A DNA stretch of 42,630 nucleotides from Halorussus amylolyticus (GTDB lineage: Archaea > Halobacteriota > Halobacteria > Halobacteriales > Haladaptataceae): positions 101,373 to 144,002 of the forward strand of contig NZ_ML974136.1 in the NCBI RefSeq assembly GCF_004143485.2. Reading direction: 5' to 3'. Both the position numbers and the translations under genes were made by a program. This document shows positions 6,528-14,599 of this stretch, in pieces. The first letter of the stretch is position 1. Every line of letters starts with the position of its first letter. The notes below the pieces were generated by a model. It was given only the letters and a program-made list of their open reading frames with translations. It had not been told where the DNA came from and made no database searches.

Positions 6528-8684
6528 ATGGATTTCACAATGGATTTGGAACGACGAACGCTGCTCAAGGGACTCGGCCTGACGACGGTCGGTTGGGCCG
6601 GAAGCAACGCCGTCCAAGCACAGGAATCGAGCGACTTGGCGTACTCCACCCAAGAAGCGGGAACTGTTGGGAGTACGGTCAACTACACCGACGACGTAAT
6701 CTACCAAATCGTCACGGACCGCTTCCAAGACGGCGACTCGGGCAACAACCCGGACGGGGACCTCTACAGTAGCGACTGTTCGAATCTCCGGAAGTACTGC
6801 GGCGGCGACTGGCAGGGAATCATCGATAAGATACGGGACGGCTACCTGACCGAGATGGGAATCACGGCGCTGTGGATTTCGCCGCCGTTCGAGAACGTCA
6901 CGTCCGTCGACGCGGACATCGGCACCTCATATCACGGCTACTGGGCGCGAGACTTCAAAGACACGAACGAGTTCTTCGGCGACATGAACGTGTTCGAAGA
7001 GTTGGTGAGCGTGGCCCACGACAACGGCATCAAGGTGGTCATGGACTTCGTTCCGAACCACACCTCGCCCTCGACTGCTGACAACAGCATGGAGGACGGG
7101 GTTCTGTACGACGACGGCGACTACGTCACGTCCTACAGCGACGACCCCGACGACTACTTCCACCACAACGGCGGCACCGACTACTCCAACTACGAGGACC
7201 AGATATATCGGAATCTGTACAATCTCGCGGACTTCGACCAGCAGGAAGCGTACATCGACCAGTATCTCAAAGACGCCATCCGAAGCTGGCTCGACAAGGG
7301 CATCGACGGCATCCGAGTCGACGCGGTGGCCCACATGGCTCCGAAGTGGCAAAAGACCCTGATGGACACGATTTACGACCACAAACCGGTCTTCACCTTC
7401 GGCGAGTGGTTCCTCGGTACCGGCGAGTCGAATCAGCGGTACTACGACTTCTCCAACGACAGCGGGATGAGCCTGCTTGACTTCCGATTCGGGCAGGAAA
7501 TCCGGGAAGTCCTCCGCGAATTCAACGACGACTGGGAGGACTTCTGGGACGTAATCGAGGAGACCGCGAGCCAACACGACCAGGTCATCGACCAGGTCTC
7601 GTTCATCGACAACCACGACATGGAGCGATTCACCGTCGCGGGCGAGGAGGCCAACACCGACCTGGCGCTGGCGGTACTGCTGACTTCGCGCGGAACGCCG
7701 ACGGTCTACTACGGAACCGAGCAGTATCTGACCGGCGGTAACGACCCGGAGAACCGGAAACCGATGCCGTCGTTCGACCAGTCTACGACGGCCTACCAGA
7801 TAATCCAGAAGCTCGCGCCGCTGCGTCAGTCGAACGCCGCGCTCGCGTACGGCGACACCCAACAGCGGTGGATAAACAGCGACGTGTTCTTTTACGAGCG
7901 CGAATTCGGCGACAACGTCGTGCTAGTCGGCATCAATCGGAGTCAAGAGTCGTACGACATCAGCGGCCTGCTTACCGCGCTTCCGGAGGGGAGCTACGAC
8001 GACCAACTCGACGGATTGCTCGGCGGATTTGGCACGTCCGTCAACGGTGACGGCTCTATCGACTCCTTCTCGCTCGACCCCCGAACTGTCTGCGTGTGGG
8101 AATACACCGGAAACACCACCGAGCCGGCGCTCGGCCACGTTGGACCGACGATGGGCCAAACCGGCCACACCGTGACTGTCAGCGGCGAAGGGTTCGGGAG
8201 TTCGGCCGGGTCGGTTCAGTTCGGTTCGACCGACGCCCCCGTCGTCTCGTGGAGCGATTCGAAAATCGAGGCGGAGGTTCCGGCGCTTGCCGGAGGTTTC
8301 TACGACGTCACCGTCACGGACACCGACGGCGTTCAGAGCGATGCGTTCGCCGACTTCGAGGTGCTGACCGACGACCAAGTATCGGTTCGGTTCGTCGTCA
8401 ATAACGCCGAAACCGACCCCGGCGAGAGCGTCTACGTCGTCGGCAACGTCCACGAACTAGGCGAGTGGAACACCGACCGGTCGGTCGGCCCGTTCTTCAA
8501 TCAGGTCGTCTACGAGTACCCGAACTGGTACTTCGACGTCAACGTTCCCGCCGAAACGAGCATCGAGTTCAAATTCGTCAAAATCGACGGAGACGGCAAC
8601 GTGACGTGGGAGTCGGGGTCGAATCGCACGTACACGACGCCGAGCGATTCGACCGGGGAGTACGTCGGCGACTGGCAGGCGTAG
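6528..8684 (+). CDS. Tat-exported cyclodextrin glucanotransferase-like GH13 enzyme
   Basis: This 718-aa secreted enzyme acts on starch-like alpha-1,4-glucans. A twin-arginine signal (LERRTLLKGLGL) opens it. The A/B domains closely follow bacterial CGTases (IYQIVTDRFQDGD, GDWQGIIDKI, DFVPNHTSP, GIDGIRVDAVAHM with the nucleophile Asp, FTFGEWFLG with the acid/base Glu, FIDNHDM). A C domain, an IPT/TIG domain (about 540-615) and a CBM20 starch-binding domain (about 620-718) follow: the full ABCDE layout. The Lys that precedes the catalytic-region His in classical CGTases is Ala here, and the LADFDQQ loop differs, so product specificity could be maltogenic rather than cyclising. ATG 6540 is an alternative start. 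Confidence 0.88.
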   Translation: MDFTMDLERRTLLKGLGLTTVGWAGSNAVQAQESSDLAYSTQEAGTVGSTVNYTDDVIYQIVTDRFQDGDSGNNPDGDLYSSDCSNLRKYCGGDWQGIIDKIRDGYLTEMGITALWISPPFENVTSVDADIGTSYHGYWARDFKDTNEFFGDMNVFEELVSVAHDNGIKVVMDFVPNHTSPSTADNSMEDGVLYDDGDYVTSYSDDPDDYFHHNGGTDYSNYEDQIYRNLYNLADFDQQEAYIDQYLKDAIRSWLDKGIDGIRVDAVAHMAPKWQKTLMDTIYDHKPVFTFGEWFLGTGESNQRYYDFSNDSGMSLLDFRFGQEIREVLREFNDDWEDFWDVIEETASQHDQVIDQVSFIDNHDMERFTVAGEEANTDLALAVLLTSRGTPTVYYGTEQYLTGGNDPENRKPMPSFDQSTTAYQIIQKLAPLRQSNAALAYGDTQQRWINSDVFFYEREFGDNVVLVGINRSQESYDISGLLTALPEGSYDDQLDGLLGGFGTSVNGDGSIDSFSLDPRTVCVWEYTGNTTEPALGHVGPTMGQTGHTVTVSGEGFGSSAGSVQFGSTDAPVVSWSDSKIEAEVPALAGGFYDVTVTDTDGVQSDAFADFEVLTDDQVSVRFVVNNAETDPGESVYVVGNVHELGEWNTDRSVGPFFNQVVYEYPNWYFDVNVPAETSIEFKFVKIDGDGNVTWESGSNRTYTTPSDSTGEYVGDWQA

Positions 8685-8750
8685 TCAGTCGGAGATGCGC
8701 CACAGGGACCGGCAGACAGAATCGCTCCGGAGCACACCAGTCTCTCGGAC

Positions 8751-9002
8751 TCACCGCCGCCGATAGACTGCGAGCGCCACCCCGAGCGACACCGTTCCGC
8801 CGACCACCAGCGCGCCGCCCACCGTCCGCTGGCCGCGAAACGCGACCAACATGGCTCCGAGACTCCCCGCGAACAGCCCCGCCTGGACCAACACCGCCAC
8901 GACGATGAATCGGCGAAGGGTGTCCTGGGAAATCTCTTGGACCTTCCCCTGAAGGTCGGCCACGTCGTCTTCGCCCTCCGGCGGGAACGGGTCGAGGAAC
9001 AC
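8751..9002 (-). CDS. Small membrane protein, two TM helices
   Basis: An 83-aa haloarchaeal-type membrane protein without a recognised function. A short acidic, amphipathic N-terminal region (GEDDVADLQGKVQEISQDTL) precedes two hydrophobic helices at about 32-53 and 60-80, and the protein ends in YRRR. The GTG at 9002 is the most reasonable start. It is convergent with the CGTase-like gene, with a 66-base gap, and divergent from the rpa3 unit. Confidence 0.65.
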   Translation of the reverse strand: MFLDPFPPEGEDDVADLQGKVQEISQDTLRRFIVVAVLVQAGLFAGSLGAMLVAFRGQRTVGGALVVGGTVSLGVALAVYRRR

Positions 9003-9132
9003 ACTCGGAGCGTGGCGTCGGAACCGGATAACTGTGTGGTCGGAGTCGCGGTTCGCGACCGGTCGCGAATCGCGACCGTCACGTCTCTCCGAAACCCGAC
9101 AAAACCGGGGATAGAGGCGCTCTCGGCTTCAC

Positions 9133-9149
9133 TTTCACTTTCACTCCGG
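9133..9149 (+). promoter_or_regulatory. Promoter motif shared with the 60-aa gene
   Basis: TTTCACTTTCACTCCGG lies within a longer series of three TTCACT units (9129-9146). It is 41 bases before the upstream-ORF ATG (9191) and 11 bases before the TATA box. The exact 17-mer also lies on the minus strand at 1786-1802. Confidence 0.6.
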
Positions 9150-9160
9150 CCTCACCGAGA

Positions 9161-9169
9161 TTTTTATAC
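9161..9169 (+). promoter_or_regulatory. TATA box of the rpa3 transcription unit
   Basis: TTTTTATAC is centred 26 bases before the ATG at 9191. Initiation is therefore predicted at the upstream ORF rather than at the rpa3 start. Confidence 0.65.
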
Positions 9170-9190
9170 CATAGCGCGCAAACCCTTCAC

Positions 9191-9232
9191 ATGTCTCCCG
9201 AAGAAAACGACGCGGAGACGGATACCATATGA
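9191..9232 (+). CDS. 13-aa leaderless upstream ORF before rpa3
   Basis: ATG at 9191 opens a short frame encoding MSPEENDAETDTI. Its TGA stop overlaps the rpa3 ATG in the arrangement ATGA (9229-9232). A GGAG at 9214-9217 inside it could act as a ribosome site for rpa3. The TATA box position predicts that the mRNA starts at this ATG, so ribosomes would enter here first and rpa3 would be translated by termination-reinitiation. Whether the peptide itself has a function is unknown. Confidence 0.55.
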   Translation: MSPEENDAETDTI

Positions 9233-10164
9233 GCGATGTGCGACAGCACGCCGAAGAGATACGCGAACAGTTCTCCGACCATCTGGAAGTCACAGTCGAG
9301 GAGGTCGAACAACGCCTCGACAACCTCGTCAACGAATACCGGGTGCCTCTCGAAGAGGCGCGCCGGAGCGTGGTGAGCCACTACCTCGACGAAGCGGGTC
9401 TCGACCGCGACGAGATTCGAACCGGCGGCGGCGGAACCGAGCAGGTCAACGTCGAGGACGTCGACCAGGACGAGATGTGGCTCGGCCTCACCGCCAAAAT
9501 CGTGGACCTCTGGGACCCGCGAAGCGACGCCGTCGGGCAGGTCGGTCTGCTCGGCGACGAGACGGGGCGAATCAAGTTCACCAAGTGGGCCGACTCCGAC
9601 CTCCCGGAACTCGAAGAAGGGAAGGTCTACCGCTTCGGGAATCTCGTCTCCGACGAGTACCAGGGCGACTACTCGGTGAAACTCAACCGCACGACCACCG
9701 TCGAGGAACTCGACGAGGATATCGAGGTCGGCGACGACACCGCCGAGGTCGAAGGCGCGCTCGTGGACATCCAGAGCGGGAGCGGCCTCATCAAGCGATG
9801 TCCCGAGGAGAACTGCACTCGCGTCCTCCAGAACGGTCGGTGTTCCGAACACGGTGAAGTCGAAGGCGAGTTCGACCTCCGAATCAAGGGCGTCTTGGAC
9901 GACGGCCGGGAGGTCCACGAGACCATCTTCAACAAAGAGGCCACCGAGGAGTTCACCGGCATCGGCCTCGAAGAAGCACAGGACATGGCGATGGACGCGC
10001 TCGACACGACCGTCGTCGCCGAAGAGATGCGCGAGAAGACTCTCGGCAAGTACTACCGAGTCGCCGGTCCCACGATGGGCCGGTACCTCCTCGCCAACGA
10101 CGTGGAGGAACTCGGTGCGCCGACGGATGCCGAGGACGTTCTCATCAAAGCGAGGTCGATGTAA
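9229..10164 (+). CDS. rpa3: RPA-like single-stranded DNA-binding protein Rpa3
   Basis: The 311-aa protein coats ssDNA in replication and repair. A helical N-terminus is followed by an OB fold (about 80-165, WLGLTAKIVDLWDPRS, GQVGLLGDETGRIKFTKWA) and a zinc-finger OB region, with CPEENCTRVLQNGRCSEHG providing a CxxxxCx(7)CxxH-type site. Its size and its pairing with a COG3390 gene match Haloferax Rpa3, which forms a functional unit with its associated protein; the three-OB Rpa1 is longer. Its stop abuts the next gene. The upstream ORF and shared promoter motif suggest regulated expression, possibly by DNA damage. Confidence 0.88.
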   Translation: MSDVRQHAEEIREQFSDHLEVTVEEVEQRLDNLVNEYRVPLEEARRSVVSHYLDEAGLDRDEIRTGGGGTEQVNVEDVDQDEMWLGLTAKIVDLWDPRSDAVGQVGLLGDETGRIKFTKWADSDLPELEEGKVYRFGNLVSDEYQGDYSVKLNRTTTVEELDEDIEVGDDTAEVEGALVDIQSGSGLIKRCPEENCTRVLQNGRCSEHGEVEGEFDLRIKGVLDDGREVHETIFNKEATEEFTGIGLEEAQDMAMDALDTTVVAEEMREKTLGKYYRVAGPTMGRYLLANDVEELGAPTDAEDVLIKARSM

Positions 10165-10797
10165 ATGAGCGGAACACCAATGCGAGAGGTCGCCCGCCGC
10201 GTCTTCGCGGGGGAGTTCAACGACGCGACCCACACGTTCAAGGAATCGGACGAGGAGCGCGCCCCGGTGTACGTCCTGCTGCCGACCGGAGAGCGAGCCA
10301 ATCGCATCTTCATCGTCGGCACGCTGACCGAGACCGAGGACGTGGGCGAGGACAGCGAGTACTGGCAGGGCCGGGTCGTGGACCCGAACGGCGACCCGTT
10401 CTTCGTCTACGCGGGCCAGTACCAGCCCGAGGCCGCGAGCATGCTCCGGGACCTCGAACCCCCGGCGTACGTCGCCATCACCGGTAAGCCGCGAACCTAC
10501 GAGACCGACGACGGCAACACCAACGTCTCCGTGCGACCCGAGTCGATTACGCTGGTCGATGCGGCCACCCGCGACCGGTGGGTGGTCGAGACGGCCGAGC
10601 AGACCCTCGACCGGATTCAGGCGTTCGAAGACGACACCAACGAGTACGCCCGGATGGCCGAGGAGCAGTACGACCTGCCGCTCGACAGCTATCGGCAGAC
10701 CGCCATCTCGGCGCTCGAAAGTCTCGAAGACGAGCAGGCCGAAGCCGACGAGAACGACGACCGAACAGACGAAGCCGAGACCGAACCGCAGGCGTAG
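10165..10797 (+). CDS. rpap3: RPA-associated protein (COG3390)
   Basis: The 210-aa product contains one OB-like domain (about 10-130, REVARRVFAGEFNDATHTF, FVYAGQYQPEAASMLRDLEP, PAYVAITGKPRTYETDDG). A helical segment (RDRWVVETAEQTLDRIQAFE) and a long acidic tail follow. This family binds its cognate RPA and is encoded directly after it in haloarchaea, where the pair works as one complex on ssDNA. The ATG directly follows the rpa3 TAA. The stop codon is embedded in a perfect 34-base palindrome. Confidence 0.88.
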   Translation: MSGTPMREVARRVFAGEFNDATHTFKESDEERAPVYVLLPTGERANRIFIVGTLTETEDVGEDSEYWQGRVVDPNGDPFFVYAGQYQPEAASMLRDLEPPAYVAITGKPRTYETDDGNTNVSVRPESITLVDAATRDRWVVETAEQTLDRIQAFEDDTNEYARMAEEQYDLPLDSYRQTAISALESLEDEQAEADENDDRTDEAETEPQA

Positions 10798-10818
10798 CCG
10801 CGCGGCTACGCCTGCGGT
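10785..10818. terminator. 34-base palindrome spanning the rpap3 stop codon
   Basis: The 17-base arm ACCGCAGGCGTAGCCGC is followed by its exact reverse complement, with the TAG stop in the left arm. It would form a very stable hairpin at the transcript 3' end. No T-run follows, so it may protect or process the end rather than terminate. Confidence 0.6.
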
Positions 10819-11015
10819 CCGGCGAACGGCGTCGAGGATAGCACCGACGCGAAACCGACTTCGGCGAGAGCCGACGTTCCGGGGGGAACGGGAGAGAGAC
10901 GACGACACATCGGCGAGAGAATCGGCGACCGACTAGCCCAGCGGCCGCGTTACGAAACGCGTCCGGGTGGTACCAGCACCCGCACGCTGGGCGTGACTCT
11001 GAGACGAGCAGCCCA

Positions 11016-11348
11016 ATGGCTACGAATACATCACGGTTACAAGAAAGTACCGGGACCGTCACCGGCCCGCATCTCGGTTTCGACCGGGACGGCGGACTCG
11101 ACCACCGCTACTGGCGGTGCGAGCGGTGCGGTCTCGAAAGCACAGACTCGCGACTCCGCGAGGGGTGTTTCCGGTGTCGGGCGTCCGCGGCGCGTCGCGC
11201 CGCGGACGCCGAACGCGAGGAGACGTCCCGCGACTCGAACGAGACTCGTCGCGACCGAAATGCGACCCATTGCGACCAGAACGAGACGCACGACCGACAC
11301 AAAATCCATGACCAAAACAGCGAGGAGACCGATGCCCGACGAGCGTGA
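11016..11348 (+). CDS. Zinc-ribbon protein with degenerate heptad repeat tail
   Basis: The 110-aa product has a zinc ribbon near its N-terminus (YWRCERCGLES, then EGCFRCRASAARR). Its tail consists of imperfect units of about seven residues (NETRRDR, NATHCDQ, NETHDRH, KIHDQNS). I recognise no function; small zinc-ribbon proteins of this kind are abundant and mostly uncharacterised in haloarchaea. The tail repeats have a 21-base period in DNA (about 11236-11320), pointing to repeat expansion. The end overlaps the next gene by 17 bases. Confidence 0.6.
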   Translation: MATNTSRLQESTGTVTGPHLGFDRDGGLDHRYWRCERCGLESTDSRLREGCFRCRASAARRAADAEREETSRDSNETRRDRNATHCDQNETHDRHKIHDQNSEETDARRA

Positions 11349-11562
11349 GTCGCCGAGCGCGGGGTGGCGCGAGACGTACCGCGAGATGGGCGCGGACACG
11401 AGCGCGGAGGAGGCCACCGCCCGGTGTCCCGACTGCGGACGGGCCTGTCGAAACGTCACTCGGGACGTGTACGACTGCGGGGAACACGGTCTCTTTCGAC
11501 CCACCGAGCGGTCGGACGACGCCGACCGATTTCGAAATTGGACACGGGGGACGGCGGACTGA
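11332..11562 (+). CDS. Small zinc-ribbon protein, 76 aa
   Basis: A 76-aa protein (MPDERESPSAGWRETYREMG) with a two-knuckle zinc ribbon: CPDCGRAC, then DCGEHGLFRP. Such two-Cys-pair ribbons often serve in RNA-polymerase-like or adapter contexts, but no target is evident. ATG 11332 overlaps the preceding gene; an in-frame ATG at 11308 would add eight residues. It is probably co-transcribed with the preceding zinc-ribbon gene and is convergent with the UspA gene. Confidence 0.6.
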   Translation: MPDERESPSAGWRETYREMGADTSAEEATARCPDCGRACRNVTRDVYDCGEHGLFRPTERSDDADRFRNWTRGTAD

Positions 11563-11598
11563 CGTGGGCCGCGGACTGACGTGGGTGACGGCGACTGA

Positions 11599-12021
11599 TT
11601 ACTCGCCCGCGTCGTTTTCGCCGTCCGGACCACCTGCACCGCAAACCAGCACCGGTCGATTCGTGTCGAGGAGCACCTGCTGGGTCACGCTCCCGAACAG
11701 CGCCTTGCCGGTCGGGGTTCGCTTGCGGGGCGCGAGACAGAGCAGGTCGGCGTCGATTTCGGCGGCGGTTTCGAGGATAGTCTCGGCGGCGGGGCCGCTC
11801 GATTCGGCGTAGTGGACTTCGATACCGTCGGCTTCGAGTCGCTCGGCGGCCCGTCGAACTGCAGCGACTTGGTGGACCGACGCGCCCGCGGGGTTGTCGG
11901 TGAAGTCGTGGAACAGCGTGACCGATACCTCGGAGTCCGAATCGGGCAGGTCGGCGATTGCGTCTGCCTGTTCGAGCGCGCGGTCCTCGTCGTCGCCGAT
12001 AGCGGCCAGTATCCGGTACAT
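11599..12021 (-). CDS. Universal stress protein (UspA family)
   Basis: This 140-aa single-domain UspA-fold protein begins MYRILAAIGDDEDRALEQAD. It ends with the family's nucleotide-binding block, here GKALFGSVTQQVLLDTNRPV. LLCLAPRKRTPTGK sits where the phosphate-binding loop lies in ATP-binding members. Haloarchaea encode many UspA copies with roles in stress survival, but the ligand cannot be predicted. It has its own transcription unit, ends 36 bases from the zinc-ribbon gene, and is divergent from the DoxX gene. Confidence 0.85.
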   Translation of the reverse strand: MYRILAAIGDDEDRALEQADAIADLPDSDSEVSVTLFHDFTDNPAGASVHQVAAVRRAAERLEADGIEVHYAESSGPAAETILETAAEIDADLLCLAPRKRTPTGKALFGSVTQQVLLDTNRPVLVCGAGGPDGENDAGE

Positions 12022-12175
12022 GTGCGAGGGTACGTCTGCCCGACTGATAAGTAATCGTTCCGACTCCCACTCACCGGAAACGACCGCAACGCATTTTACT
12101 CGAATTCGATCCGATTCCCGGGAACTGGGATTCAGATTCGCGTTTGAAGGGCGCCGCTCGACAAGGTTCGCCTGT

Positions 12176-12182
12176 GAGGTGA
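12176..12182 (+). promoter_or_regulatory. Shine-Dalgarno site of the DoxX gene
   Basis: GAGGTGA ends six bases before the ATG at 12189. This gene therefore has a leadered mRNA, unlike many neighbours. Confidence 0.6.
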
Positions 12183-12188
12183 ACGAGG

Positions 12189-12719
12189 ATGACTACTCGC
12201 ACACTCGAAGCCGAACTGTTCGGTCGCCGCACGACGTTCGAATACTCCGAGACGTGGGTCGGCTACGCCCTGCTCGCACTCCGGGTCGTGATGGGGTGGA
12301 CGATGTTCTACGCCGGAATCACGAAAGTCCTCGACCCCGAGTGGAGCGCGGCGGGATTCCTGCTCAACGCGATTCCGGAGGGCAACCCCTTCGGCGGGAT
12401 GTGGGCCACGCTGGCGAACGACTGGCTCTGGCTCATCGACCCGCTGAACGCGTGGGGCCTCACGCTCGTCGGTCTCGCCCTGCTCGTCGGCGCGTTCGTC
12501 CGGTGGAGCGCGTTCTGGGGCGCGGTGATGATGCTGTTCTACTGGGCGGCCAGCCTCCCGCTCGAAAACGGCATCGTCATCGACGACCACGTGGTGTACG
12601 CGCTGTTGCTGTTCGGTCTCGGCGCGTTTGGCGCGGGCCGAATCTTCGGTCTCGACGAGTACCTCGAAGATATCGGCGTCGTGAACCGCTATCCGGCACT
12701 CCGGTACTTCCTCGGGTGA
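12189..12719 (+). CDS. DoxX family membrane protein
   Basis: This 176-aa integral membrane protein has four predicted helices. The first follows ETWVGYALLALRVVMGWTMF, the second covers ALTLVGLALLVGAFV-like sequence, then GAVMMLFYWAASL and VVYALLLFGLGAFGAGR. LRxxxGWxxFYAGxxKxxDPEW is the DoxX/DoxD signature. Such proteins are related to thiosulfate:quinone oxidoreductase subunits and to redox-homeostasis membrane proteins, but haloarchaeal members are not assigned. A clear SD and ATG define the start. The next membrane-protein gene follows after 10 bases. Confidence 0.82.
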   Translation: MTTRTLEAELFGRRTTFEYSETWVGYALLALRVVMGWTMFYAGITKVLDPEWSAAGFLLNAIPEGNPFGGMWATLANDWLWLIDPLNAWGLTLVGLALLVGAFVRWSAFWGAVMMLFYWAASLPLENGIVIDDHVVYALLLFGLGAFGAGRIFGLDEYLEDIGVVNRYPALRYFLG

Positions 12720-12729
12720 TGTGAGGAGG

Positions 12730-13023
12730 ATGTCGAACCTCGCCACACTCCTCCTCGCGCTCGACGCCGTGACGCTGGCGATCGGCGGGGTCGTGACCTC
12801 GTTCACGTACCGGGCGTTCCGCCGGACCGACTCGCCGGGGCTTCGACTCGTCTCGATTGCGGTCGGTATCGTCACCCTCGGGACCGTGCTCCCCGGCGCG
12901 GCCCATCTGCTCGCGGGGAGCGACCCGACGCTCGGACTGGTCGCCGGAACGGCGCTCGTGACGCTCGGATTCGTAGTCGTCACTTACGCGCTCTACGCCG
13001 AGTATCCGAGCGAAGCCGCGTGA
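12730..13023 (+). CDS. Three-TM haloarchaeal membrane protein
   Basis: A 97-aa protein with three hydrophobic helices (about 4-25, 38-63, 70-90). TYRAFRRTDSPGLRLVSIAV joins the first two, a pattern seen in a family of small haloarchaeal membrane proteins of unknown function. An SD-like GAGGAGG directly precedes ATG 12730. The closeness to the DoxX gene suggests co-transcription. It is convergent with hutH with almost no spacer (1 base). Confidence 0.75.
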   Translation: MSNLATLLLALDAVTLAIGGVVTSFTYRAFRRTDSPGLRLVSIAVGIVTLGTVLPGAAHLLAGSDPTLGLVAGTALVTLGFVVVTYALYAEYPSEAA

Positions 13024-13024
13024 A

Positions 13025-14599
13025 TCACTCTAGCGACTCGCCCAACGCTTCTTCGACGCGCTCTTCTAACAGCGCCGACGCGACCAGCGCGTCGGCGCGT
13101 TCGATGTCGTCGTGGATGGGTCGGTCCTCGACTAGCGGGGCCACCACGTCGCGGACCGCCTCGTAGGTCGCCGCGGTGCCGACGCCGTGGTCGAGTTCGT
13201 CGGGCAGAAACTCCGCGGCCTGCGCGCCACAGAGGAGTTCGATGCCGAGAACCGTGGTCGCGTTTTCGACCGCCGAACGTGCGTCGAACGCGCTCTGGGC
13301 GCTCATGCTCACGTGGTCCTCCTGATTGCCGCTTACGGGCGTGTTGTCCATCGAGGGCCGCCCGGTCGCTCGGTTCTCGTTTACGAGCGCCGCCGCCGTG
13401 TACTGGGCAATCATGTAGCCCGAGCGCAGACCGCTCCCCTCGGTGAGGAAGGGCGGCAGGTGTGGCTCCTGCACGTTCGGATTCAGCATTCGGTCCACCC
13501 GGCGCTCGGAGATGGCCGCGAGTTCGGTAATCGCGTTCGTCAGATAGTCGAGCGGCATGGCGAGCGGGTCGCCGTGGAAGTTCCCGCCCGAGAGGACCGC
13601 GGCGTTCTCGGTGCCCGACGCCCGGTCGTCGGCGTCGGCGGCGTCGAAGATGAGCGGATTGTCGGTCGCGCTGTTGAGTTCGACTTCGACCGCCTTGCGG
13701 AGGTGGGCGACCGCGTCCCGAACCGCGCCGTGGACCTGCGGCGCGCACCGAATCGAGTAGGCGTCCTGCACCCGGTCGCAGTTCCGGTGGGACTCCACGA
13801 CTTCGGAGTCGGCCGTGAGTCGCTTGAGGTTGCGCGCGCTCTCGGCGTGGCCCTGATGGGGTCGGACCGCGGCGATGGACTCGTCGGCCGACGCGGTCGT
13901 GCCCATCGTTACCTCGGTCGTGAGCGCGCCCGCAACGTCGGCGGCCCGAATCGCTCGCTCGGCGTCCACAACCGCGAGCGCGGCGAGACCGGCCGTGAGT
14001 TGCGTGCCGTTGATGAGCGCGAGACCCTCCTTCGCTCGGAGCGTCAGGGGTTCGAGGTCGGCGGTCGCGAGCGCGTCCGCGCCGTCCATCCGCGCTCCGT
14101 CCACGTCGGCTTCGCCCTCCCCGACGAGAACGAGCGCGAGATGCGCAAGCGGCGCGAGGTCGCCGCTCGCGCCGAGGCTTCCTCGCGATTTGACGACCGG
14201 GTGGATGCCCTCGTTGAGCATCGCGACGAGGTGGTCCACGACGACCTCACGAACGCCCGAATGCCCCTTCACGAGCGCGTTGACCCGGCCGAGAAGCATC
14301 GCCCGGACCTCCTCGCGTCGGAGTTCTCGACCTGCTCCCGCGGCGTGGCTCCGAACCAGATTCAGCTGTAACTGCGCTACGTCCTCGCGGGGGATGCGCT
14401 GGTCTACAAGTTCGCCGAAGCCGGTGTTGAGTCCGTAGACGACCTCCCCGCTCTCGACCACCTCCTCGACGCGCTCGCGGGCCGTTCGGACCTTCTCGCG
14501 GGCCTCGTCGGAGACGGCCACGCGGGCGTCCTCGCGGGCGACCGCGGCCACGTCCTCGGGCGCGAGGGTTTCGCCGTCCGGTCGAATCGGCTCAGGCAC
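13025..14599 (-). CDS. hutH: Histidine ammonia-lyase
   Basis: The 524-aa enzyme converts L-histidine to urocanate and ammonia, the first step of histidine degradation. The Ala-Ser-Gly triad that forms the MIO cofactor is in SLGASGDLAPLAH (about residue 146 onward), and GLNTGFGELVDQRI, LINGTQL, QDAYSIRCAPQVHG and NSATDNPLIF are family motifs. Length is standard. Its start overlaps the end of hutI by eight bases, so it is translated with the hut operon (order U-G-I-H). It is the last gene of the unit. Confidence 0.95.
   Translation of the reverse strand: MPEPIRPDGETLAPEDVAAVAREDARVAVSDEAREKVRTARERVEEVVESGEVVYGLNTGFGELVDQRIPREDVAQLQLNLVRSHAAGAGRELRREEVRAMLLGRVNALVKGHSGVREVVVDHLVAMLNEGIHPVVKSRGSLGASGDLAPLAHLALVLVGEGEADVDGARMDGADALATADLEPLTLRAKEGLALINGTQLTAGLAALAVVDAERAIRAADVAGALTTEVTMGTTASADESIAAVRPHQGHAESARNLKRLTADSEVVESHRNCDRVQDAYSIRCAPQVHGAVRDAVAHLRKAVEVELNSATDNPLIFDAADADDRASGTENAAVLSGGNFHGDPLAMPLDYLTNAITELAAISERRVDRMLNPNVQEPHLPPFLTEGSGLRSGYMIAQYTAAALVNENRATGRPSMDNTPVSGNQEDHVSMSAQSAFDARSAVENATTVLGIELLCGAQAAEFLPDELDHGVGTAATYEAVRDVVAPLVEDRPIHDDIERADALVASALLEERVEEALGESLE

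Noticed and set aside
9187-10908. Long antisense frame across rpa3 and rpap3
   Set aside because: Codon structure on the opposite strand of GC3-rich genes produces such frames; no domain is recognisable and the sense genes are certain.
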